The position numbers and the translations under genes were made by a program. The notes below the pieces were generated by a model. That model was not told the DNA's origin. It did not search any database and saw only the letters and a program-made list of their open reading frames with translations. Shown here piece after piece: positions 57,884-64,000 of a stretch of 64,000 nt of DNA (positions are counted from its first letter, which is position 1; each line of letters begins with the position of its first letter). The DNA comes from JAICYJ01 sp963766445 (lineage in GTDB: Bacteria; Actinomycetota; Thermoleophilia; Gaiellales; JAICJC01): positions 1-64,000 of the forward strand of contig CAVXZW010000024.1 in the NCBI GenBank assembly GCA_963766445.1, in the 5' to 3' direction.

Positions 57884-58540
57884 CTAGTGCCTTTCGAGCA
57901 TCCCTTGGTCGATCGCATACTGCACGAGTTCCGATCGCGCCTTGAACCCCAGCTTCTGCATGATATGCGCTCGATGCGTTTCAGCGGTGCGCGTTGAGAT
58001 GTACAGCTTGGCGGCGATCTCCTGGTTGGTGTGCCCCTGGGCAAGCAGCAGCAGCACCTCGCGCTCGCGGTCGGAAAGAGGGTCTCCAGCGGCTCGTTCG
58101 CGTTCCTCCACGTCCGCCTGCATGAGTCGCGCTCCCAGTTCGGGGTGGAGGTAGCGGTTGCCGGCCGCCACTTCGCGCACCGCGGTGGCCAGCTCCTCCT
58201 CGGCGGCGTCCTTCAGCACGTAGCCGCGGGCGCCATTTGCGAACGCATGCCTGACGTGGTGGGCGTCATCCTCCATCGAGAGGATCAGGATTCTCGCCTC
58301 GGGCGCCTCTGTCCGCAGCTGCCCGATCGACTCGACCCCATCGCCATCTGGAAGCCGCACATCGAGCACGATCAGGTCAGGCGCATGGCGGCGCGTCTTG
58401 AATACGGCGTCGCGGATGTCGCCAGCCTCATCGACCACCTCCAGCCCGTCCTCCGCCTCGAGCAGCATGCGAAGGCCCGCGCGAACGACCCGATGGTCGT
58501 CGACCAGCAGGATTCGCAGCGGCTGTTCAGCGCTCGCCAT
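57884..58540 (-). CDS. NarL/DevR-type response regulator
   Basis: 218 residues. Receiver with D14-D15, phospho-acceptor D60 (LIVLDVRLPDGDG), and the conserved Lys in VLKDAAEEEL. A LuxR-type helix-turn-helix follows (LSDREREVLLLLAQGHTNQE, then STRTAETHRAHIMQKL). First gene of the operon with the GAF kinase. In mycobacteria the related DevR controls Usp, metal pump and metabolic genes in hypoxia; the neighbours here fit such a regulon, but no clear DevR box was found. Confidence 0.92.
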   Translation of the reverse strand: MASAEQPLRILLVDDHRVVRAGLRMLLEAEDGLEVVDEAGDIRDAVFKTRRHAPDLIVLDVRLPDGDGVESIGQLRTEAPEARILILSMEDDAHHVRHAFANGARGYVLKDAAEEELATAVREVAAGNRYLHPELGARLMQADVEERERAAGDPLSDREREVLLLLAQGHTNQEIAAKLYISTRTAETHRAHIMQKLGFKARSELVQYAIDQGMLERH

Positions 58541-58763
58541 GGGTCGATTATGCCGGATCACCCGTGACTTGACGCCGGCCGGACGGACGGCGAATCCAGC
58601 CGAGCGGCTACCGACCCTGGGGGACTCGCTGTCCGTGGGCCTGCCGGGTCGGTGGACATGCCCATGCTTACTGCGAGAAAGCCGCATCAAGCCAGGTGCG
58701 ATCTGCGGATGCATCTCCTGCTCACCAGGAGGATGATGAGCCGAAACCGACGAGGAGGAATCG

Positions 58764-59237
58764 ATGTCGAAGACAGTTGTTCTAGGGTTGGACGGATCGG
58801 CCGATTCGGTTCGGGCGATTCCGTACGCGACCGAGCTCGCCGGCGAGGACGGGCGCATCATCGTCGTGCACGTCCGCGAGCTCCTGGTGGGGCGTGCCGG
58901 CGGACTGCCGCTGAACGCCAACGAGGACGAGATCGAGGCCGAGGTGCGACGCCAGGTCAAGGACCTGATCGACAGCGGTGTGAGCACCGAGGTGAAGGTG
59001 ATCTCCTCGGTGGCCGGCGGCCCGGCGCACGTGCTGGCTGACGTCGCCCGCGACCAGCACGTCGACATGATCGTGGTCGGGACTCGGGGTCGCCGCCAGG
59101 TTACGAGCCTGATCCTCGGCAGCGTCACCCATCGCCTGCTGCATATCGCTCCGTGCCCCGTGCTCTCTGTTCCTCCGGAATCGAGTGGAACTGACGCGGA
59201 TACCGCGGATTCTGCGGCGGTCGCAGGAAAGGCGTAA
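58764..59237 (+). CDS. Universal stress protein
   Basis: 157 residues. N-terminal VVLGLDGSADSVRAIPYA, VGRAGGLPLNANEDE, nucleotide pattern GTRGRRQVTSLILGS and HIAPCPVLSVP. Strong ribosome site GAGGAGG before ATG 58764. Nearly the same type as the Usp at 36997. The stop (TAATG) overlaps the ATPase start, coupling a stress protein to a metal pump. Confidence 0.9.
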   Translation: MSKTVVLGLDGSADSVRAIPYATELAGEDGRIIVVHVRELLVGRAGGLPLNANEDEIEAEVRRQVKDLIDSGVSTEVKVISSVAGGPAHVLADVARDQHVDMIVVGTRGRRQVTSLILGSVTHRLLHIAPCPVLSVPPESSGTDADTADSAAVAGKA

Positions 59238-61156
59238 TGAAGAGCGGGAGCGTGGGCCGTCCCGATGTCACGATCGGAGCTGCCCACGCTCCCACCGAGC
59301 GTCCTCCGAGTGATGCGGGCCTCGGAGCGAACGCCGCGTTGCCGGCACGGCGACTTCCGCTGACCGCGACGGCCGCCTTGGCGGGAGTGACGCTTGGTGG
59401 GATCCTCTGGGCGGCCGGCAATCCCGCCGCTGCGCGCGGTTGCTGGGCGATCACGACGCTCGCACTGTTGGTTCCGCTCAGCTGGTCGGTACTTCGATCG
59501 ATAACCCACGGCGACTTCGGGGTCGACGTGATCGCGCTGCTTTCGATGGCCGGGGCGCTCGCCGTCGGGCAGTACCTCGCGGGCGCGGTCGTAGCCGTGA
59601 TGCTTGCCGGCGGCAACGCGCTCGAGGGCTACGCGCAATCTCGGGCTAGCCGCGAACTGTCGCTCCTGGTGTCGCGGATCCCGACCACAGCGAACGTGCG
59701 TGACGGTGACGAGGTCGTGATGGTCCCCATCGACCGTGTCGTTGTGGGCGACAGGCTCGTCGTGCGCGCCGGCGAGGTCGTTCCGGCCGACGGCACGCTG
59801 CTTTCCGGACACGCAGTTGTCGACACGGCAGCGCTCACCGGGGAGCCGCTGCCGGTGCATCTGCAGCGAGGGGACGACCTCGCCAGCGGCTCGATCAACG
59901 CCGACGCGGCGATCGAGATGGCCGCCACCCGGGCGCCGCGTGACAGCACATTCGCCGCATTGGTCCGCCTGGTCCGAAACGCTCAGCAATCCCAGGCGCC
60001 CTTCGTACGCATGGCCGATCGATATGCGGGGGTCTTCCTGCCGGTCGCGCTCGCCATGGCCGGTTTGGGATGGGCGATCTCGGGCGACCCAGTGCGCGCG
60101 GTGGCCGTGCTGGTGATCGCGACCCCTTGCCCTCTGATTCTGGCCGCACCGGTCGCCCTCGTGTCGGGCGTCTCCCGGGCGGCGCGGGCCGGAGTGATCG
60201 TCAAAGGCGCGGCCGTCATCGAGCAGCTCGCGTCCACCCGCACGGTCATGCTCGACAAGACCGGCACGCTCACCCTGGGTGTGCCGACGGTCGACCGCAT
60301 CGAACCCTTCGAGCACGTCGGTGAGAACGAGTTGCTCCGGCTGGCAGCGTCGGCCGACCAGGCGTCGGCGCACGTCGTCGCCCAAGCGCTGGTGACCGAG
60401 GCGCGGTCACGCGGGCTCGAACTGATATTCCCCCAGAATCTGCTGGAAGTGCCTGGGCAGGGCCTGGCCGGTGTCGTGAACGGGCATCGGGTGGTAGTGG
60501 GCAGCCCCGCATTCGTGCTCTCAATGGGGTTCCAGCCTCCCCACTTCACGCCCGGTGCCGGCGTCGTGCCGGTTGTTGTCGTTGTCGACGGTGGCATCGC
60601 CGGAGTCATCCATGTCAGTGACCGGGTGCGGGCTGACTCGGTTGGGCTAGCCGGCCGTCTGCATGACGTGGGCGTCGACCAGGTGCTGCTGGTGACGGGC
60701 GATCGTCCCGACGTTGCCGCGGTGGTCGCGACGGCCGCAGGGATCGAAAACGTCTACGCCGAGATGTCAGCCGAGGCCAAGCTCGAGCTCGTGCGGGCGG
60801 TGCGCGCCACGGCACCCGGACATGGCGTCGTCATGGTCGGAGACGGGATCAACGACGCACCCGCGCTGGCGCTGGCCGACACGGGAATCGCGATCGGATC
60901 GACCGCAACTGTCGCGACCCAGACGGCCGACGTGGTGATCGTGAGCGATCGCGTCGACCGCGTGGTTGACGCGATCAGGATCGGCAGCCGCTCGATGCGG
61001 ATCGCTCGGCAGAGCGTGATCGCGGGATTGGGGCTGTCGGTCTTCGGCATGGCGCTCGCGCTCGGCGGCCTGCTCCACCCGGTCGGCGGCGCATTGGCGC
61101 AGGAACTGATCGACGTGGCCGTAATCCTCAACGCGCTCCGAGCGCTGCGCGACTGA
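59237..61156 (+). CDS. Heavy-metal P1B-type ATPase with TPCP motif (copy 2)
   Basis: 639 residues. TGEP at 201-204, TPCP at 296-299, D340 in DKTGTLT, and VMVGDGINDAPALA near the C-terminus; ends ILNALRALRD. No N-terminal HMA domain. Homologous throughout to the ATPase at 25817, with a different, less conserved N-terminal 40 residues. It is translated together with the Usp upstream. Ion unknown; the TPCP motif points away from the Cu/Zn/Cd CPC type. Confidence 0.88.
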   Translation: MKSGSVGRPDVTIGAAHAPTERPPSDAGLGANAALPARRLPLTATAALAGVTLGGILWAAGNPAAARGCWAITTLALLVPLSWSVLRSITHGDFGVDVIALLSMAGALAVGQYLAGAVVAVMLAGGNALEGYAQSRASRELSLLVSRIPTTANVRDGDEVVMVPIDRVVVGDRLVVRAGEVVPADGTLLSGHAVVDTAALTGEPLPVHLQRGDDLASGSINADAAIEMAATRAPRDSTFAALVRLVRNAQQSQAPFVRMADRYAGVFLPVALAMAGLGWAISGDPVRAVAVLVIATPCPLILAAPVALVSGVSRAARAGVIVKGAAVIEQLASTRTVMLDKTGTLTLGVPTVDRIEPFEHVGENELLRLAASADQASAHVVAQALVTEARSRGLELIFPQNLLEVPGQGLAGVVNGHRVVVGSPAFVLSMGFQPPHFTPGAGVVPVVVVVDGGIAGVIHVSDRVRADSVGLAGRLHDVGVDQVLLVTGDRPDVAAVVATAAGIENVYAEMSAEAKLELVRAVRATAPGHGVVMVGDGINDAPALALADTGIAIGSTATVATQTADVVIVSDRVDRVVDAIRIGSRSMRIARQSVIAGLGLSVFGMALALGGLLHPVGGALAQELIDVAVILNALRALRD

Positions 61157-61329
61157 TGACGACCCGATCGGGCCGTCCGCCGATGACTCGTGCCATACGG
61201 GAAAACGCGTACACAGGTTGAGAGAAATCCCGCCACCACCTCCGCGTCGCCGCCGATGACTCGCCCACCCAACGCGCCGAGACTGTGACCAGAGGATCCA
61301 TCACTCAACGGACAGGAAGGAAGAACACC
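61157..61329 (+). promoter_or_regulatory. Upstream region with direct repeat and shared motif
   Basis: Contains CGCCGATGACTCG twice (61178-61190 and 61251-61263) and CGGGAAAACGCGTACAC at 61198-61214. The latter resembles CGGGAAAACACGGACGC at 55199-55215 before the Usp gene. These may be regulator sites; no promoter hexamers assigned with confidence. Confidence 0.35.
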
Positions 61330-61965
61330 ATGCGGCGAGCATTTGAATACGGAGGATTCGTTGCAGCAGTCGTGCTGATCGCCTTCGGCATCGGCGCGAT
61401 CGTGATGGGCGTGAACGCCCGAGGCACCGTGCACGACTCGCTCGCCCAGGAGCAGATCGTCGGCACACCCGACATGACGCCCCAGGCGATCAAGGCCGAG
61501 GCCAAACAAGCCGGCTTGGACGTGTCGTCGATCAGCTTGCCGACCGAGTCGGTCGCGGGGGTGCCGATCAACAACGGCGACCGCGCTCACGCGTTCGCCG
61601 GCTACATGCGGATCCATGCGCTCGAGGCGACCGGTGGTCAGACCTACGCGCAGATGCCGCGCTACGCCACCGCCGACGGCAAGGGCACCAACGATCCAGC
61701 ACAGGCTGTGAAGGTCAACGGGCAGCCGCAGGACAACAGCGCACGGCAGGTGTGGGTGACCGAGACGGCGCTCGCCACAGCGCTTCAGTCGAGCTACATG
61801 GCATCGCAGCTGGCCCTGTTCGCCATCGTGACCGGCATCGCACTGCTGCTGTCCGGCATCGGCTTCGCGGTACTCGCCGCGGGCGGCGCGCTGCGCAACC
61901 GTGAAAACGCGATCGGGTTCATCCACCGCCGCGCCCACGAGCCCGACCAGGCCGTGACTGCTTAG
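61330..61965 (+). CDS. Conserved two-helix membrane protein, function unknown
   Basis: 211 residues. Helix 1 at about 8-27 and helix 2 at about 157-185 enclose an extracytoplasmic domain of about 130 residues (VGTPDMTPQAIKAEAKQAG, then GYMRIHALEATGGQTYAQMP). A short basic cytoplasmic tail follows. ATG 61330 has GGAAGGAAG upstream. The plan recalls small stress-associated actinobacterial membrane proteins. A strong terminator-like hairpin follows at 61993-62023, so it ends a transcript. Confidence 0.72.
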   Translation: MRRAFEYGGFVAAVVLIAFGIGAIVMGVNARGTVHDSLAQEQIVGTPDMTPQAIKAEAKQAGLDVSSISLPTESVAGVPINNGDRAHAFAGYMRIHALEATGGQTYAQMPRYATADGKGTNDPAQAVKVNGQPQDNSARQVWVTETALATALQSSYMASQLALFAIVTGIALLLSGIGFAVLAAGGALRNRENAIGFIHRRAHEPDQAVTA

Positions 61966-61992
61966 TACGACCTCGTCACACGACGTGCCTAT

Positions 61993-62023
61993 ACGGGGGC
62001 CGGCCCAACAGGGCGGCCCCCGT
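61993..62023 (+). terminator. Terminator-like hairpin
   Basis: ACGGGGGCC pairs with GGCCCCCGT and, after a bulged G, GCCC pairs with GGGC around an AACA loop. The stem of 13 pairs lies 28 bases after the 61965 stop. Only a weak T stretch (GTCGTT) follows, common in GC-rich bacteria. Confidence 0.65.
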
Positions 62024-62185
62024 GGTCGTTAAACTGGACCCAACGAGGTTTCCAACAGAGCCACTGACTCCATCAGCAGCAGCCATCCTGGGGGGCGCTG
62101 TACGCGAGTCAGCGGGATCGGCCAAGCCGTCGGCGCTGTCATCGGTTGAACCCGGAGGTGAACCGCAGCCAAGCTGCATGGGATG

Positions 62186-62483
62186 TCAGCCCGCGGGGTG
62201 GTGATCGTGCACGACGGCCACCGGGCACACGGCGTGAGCCGTGCACTGCTGGCTGACCGATCCAAGCAGAAGCCCCGTGAACCCTCCATGACCGCGCGAC
62301 CCGACAACGAGCAACTCGGCCCGGCGAGATTCCTCGAGCAGCGCCTCCGCGGGCGTTGCCCTCACGGGTCACGATGTCGATGGTACTCGCGCGATCAGCG
62401 CCCAACACCTCAACGATCTCTTGCCTGGCGGCATCGAAGGCACCCTGCCGAAGTGCAGATCCATCTATGCCCACGACGATCAT
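62186..62483 (-). pseudogene. Universal stress protein with internal deletion and frameshift
   Basis: Starts MIVVGIDGS from ATG 62483, then jumps directly to ALRQGAFDAARQEIVEVLG, so the middle strand region (about 70 residues) is missing. The frame is lost near 62360; the nucleotide-binding and CPVAVVHDHHPAG end lie in another frame with a stop at 62186. Relic of the 55271 type. Confidence 0.7.
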
Positions 62484-62676
62484 GGGCGCAGTCTCGCAGG
62501 TGCAGCGCCGGCCCGCGTCCGGCCTGCCACAGATCCAGGCTATGGCAAAGCCACGGCGGCTCAGGGACATCGACGCCGACGGCAGAGATGCGGATTGTCC
62601 GTAGCCGAAATCGTGGCACACCCCGAAGCCGACACTCGTCTCTGACGAGCAGACTGAAGTGGACAAGGAGGAAACC

Positions 62677-62991
62677 ATGATGAGAAAGCGCCAGATAGCC
62701 GTCATCGCCCAGATCCGACCAGGAAAGCGAGCGGAGCTGAAGCAGCTCATTCGTCTGGGACCGCCCTTTGACCTCGCAGAGCACGGGTTCACGCGACACG
62801 AGGCGTTCCTCGGCGACAACGACCTCGTGCTGATCTTCGAGGGCCCAAGACCGGCCACGGACACGCAGCGCCTCGTTGCGACGCTCGCCGCGGACCAGCT
62901 CGCGAGGCTCGGCACGCTGGTAACGGCGCCACGGATGCTGAGCGAGTCCTACGAGTGGCACTCCGAGCTTGACGCCGCCGCCTCGCCCTGA
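62677..62991 (+). CDS. Small conserved protein, function unknown
   Basis: 104 residues. The pattern RPGKRAELKQLIRLGPPFDL and HEAFLGDNDLVLIFEG looks like a dimeric alpha/beta-barrel (ferredoxin-like) fold of the kind found in antibiotic-monooxygenase-like or stress proteins, but I do not recognise a named family. AAGGAGG lies eight bases before ATG 62677. Divergent from the Usp relic; probably a single gene. Confidence 0.65.
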   Translation: MMRKRQIAVIAQIRPGKRAELKQLIRLGPPFDLAEHGFTRHEAFLGDNDLVLIFEGPRPATDTQRLVATLAADQLARLGTLVTAPRMLSESYEWHSELDAAASP

Positions 62992-63853
62992 CCATGCTCT
63001 CGAACTTGCCGTGGAACGTGACTGCGGTGCTCGTCCGCGCGGCGGGTGGCGCGGTCTACGAGCCTGAGCGAGCGGCCGGGTTGGGACTGCGCGATCCGGC
63101 GAAGTGTCCGCTTCCGTCGTGATCGAGCCGATCGGCTCGGGGGTGCTCCGGTGTTCGCTACGTCCCCAGTCCTGGGATCACGGTCGAGACGGACGGTGAC
63201 CAGCGGGATGTCCACCTCCACCCGGTGCCCAGGGGTACTGGGTCGCCCACTTCGCCGCAACTCTCGAGGCGGGCGCGCGTGGTGCTCTGCTGCGCGCTCG
63301 GTGGCGAGCCGGGACGCGTCCTTCGCGGCCTCATCGAATCGCACCAGTCCCCTTGCGCTGCGTGCGCCTGACGCCACAGCGGGCCAGCAGCCGGAGGCGA
63401 GATGGCCACGCTCCGCAAGCTCTCGGGTGTCCGTTCCGGCCGGCGCTGACGGCCTCGCGTCAGCGGAGCGGCGATGCGGGCGGCTCACGACACGCCGGCG
63501 TGGGCCTTCGACGGCTCCAACCGCCGCAGGCGGGGCTGACCAGGCGCGACTTCAGCTGTCGCAAGTTCCATTGCCTTGGGATCAATTGCGGAGCGCCGAT
63601 CCGCCGATACCCGACATCAACGCCGCAGTGCTGATCGTCAGCGGGGCGCTGGCCGCCGTCTTGCTTCCCACATCCGATCGATCCGGTGCATCCGCGTCAG
63701 ATACCTCGCCAAGATCGTGGCGGATGTCGGCGGCGGCGGCGGTGGGTCGAGGCGGCTGTGGAGTGCTCGACGCTTGCGGCTGACCCAGAGTTGCACGCGG
63801 CGGCGAGGAGAATTATGAGGGCAGCCGTGACGCTACGGATAGGCGAGAGCCCA
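62992..63853. other. Long stretch without a convincing gene
   Basis: About 860 bases. Several overlapping open frames on both strands, all Arg/Ala/Pro-rich with no recognisable motif. A minus-strand frame within 62949-63488 contains HRVEVDIPLVTVRLDRDPR, which could be part of a decayed gene, but nothing flanking supports it. No RNA gene seen. Confidence 0.35.
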
Positions 63854-64000
63854 TCAACCCGCGCCCTGCCTGGGTTCGAGGACCACCACGGCCGTCTGTG
63901 ATCGGCGACGGGCGTAGCCGTCGAGATTCTTGTCCACTGACCGCCACCGGTCCCACAGCTGGGCCCGCTCCTGTCCCGTCGCGGCGTGGGCGACGATCTG
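63854..64000 (-). CDS. C-terminus of F420-dependent nitroreductase/quinone reductase family protein (partial)
   Basis: The last 48 codons of a gene entering from the right edge: ATGQERAQLWDRWRSVDKNL, then YARRRSQTAVVVLEPR, stop at 63854. This matches the conserved end of deazaflavin (F420)-dependent nitroreductase-family proteins ('AREATGEERARLWxR...VDKNLDxYAxRR...AVVVLEPR'). The family uses reduced F420 to reduce quinones or nitro compounds, and its presence supports an actinobacterial host. Confidence 0.7.
   Translation of the reverse strand, partial: QIVAHAATGQERAQLWDRWRSVDKNLDGYARRRSQTAVVVLEPRQGAG

Noticed and set aside
58621..58636. GGGACTCGCTGTCCGT as a DevR (dosR) box before the Usp gene at 58764
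   Set aside because: Half-site spacing does not fit the 20-base palindromic consensus, so it is not called.
1..64000. CRISPR arrays, insertion sequences, phage genes, rRNA and tRNA genes
   Set aside because: No repeat-spacer pattern, transposase, integrase or structural RNA signature was found on either strand.

Overview
This is a GC-rich stretch of bacterial chromosome. The gene families point to an actinobacterium, probably a deep lineage such as Thermoleophilia: DUF1918, DUF4389, OmpR and DevR/DevS-type regulators, universal stress proteins, phosphoketolase with acetate kinase, an N-terminal-GNAT acyl-CoA synthetase and an F420-type oxidoreductase. That placement is inferred from gene content; no rRNA or tRNA gene was seen.

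Layout. 1-9.5 kb: a broken SQR-like flavoprotein, small membrane proteins (one ExoD), a broken SRPBCC protein, a polyketide-exporter-type ABC pair and a DUF4389 protein. 9.7-15.4 kb: a decayed SulP transporter, a second ABC exporter pair, a VIT-family transporter and a flavodoxin. 15.5-25.6 kb: the most coherent and unusual part, a redox island. A divergent two-component system precedes two modules, each made of small membrane-anchored proteins, an ApbE flavin transferase and a bis-heme b ferric-reductase-like membrane protein. Module 1 adds a 3Fe-4S ferredoxin and ferredoxin reductase. Module 2 adds an ECF sigma factor fused to a zinc anti-sigma domain and a membrane tail, then a diheme cytochrome c. 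25.8-31.4 kb: a heavy-metal P-type ATPase, a second ExoD, a second flavodoxin and an inverted near-identical copy of the second ABC pair. 31.7-38.3 kb: TreT-like glycosyltransferase, MMPL transporter, HAD phosphatase/mutase, Usp and DUF1918. 39-48.2 kb: intact SulP, DUF4389, then a tightly overlapping operon of ABC exporter, alcohol dehydrogenase and Mg2+ P-type ATPase. 48.4-54.6 kb: acetyl-phosphate/acetate operon (ADP-forming acyl-CoA synthetase with GNAT, phosphoketolase, acetate kinase). 54.7-64 kb: stress region with Usp genes and relics, a receiver-like protein without its phospho-aspartate, a DevS/DevR-type two-component system, a second heavy-metal ATPase and the end of an F420-type oxidoreductase.

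Two themes cut across the window. First, one gene set (ABC exporter, DUF4389, SulP, small membrane protein, second ABC pair, flavodoxin) occurs twice in opposite orientation at about 5-15 kb and 29-44 kb. SulP and the second ABC pair are nearly identical between copies, and the left copy carries a deletion scar. Second, many otherwise well-conserved genes are split by single-base indels, often in G or C runs. Either the assembly contains indel errors or many genes here are decaying; this should be settled before any gene is called dead.
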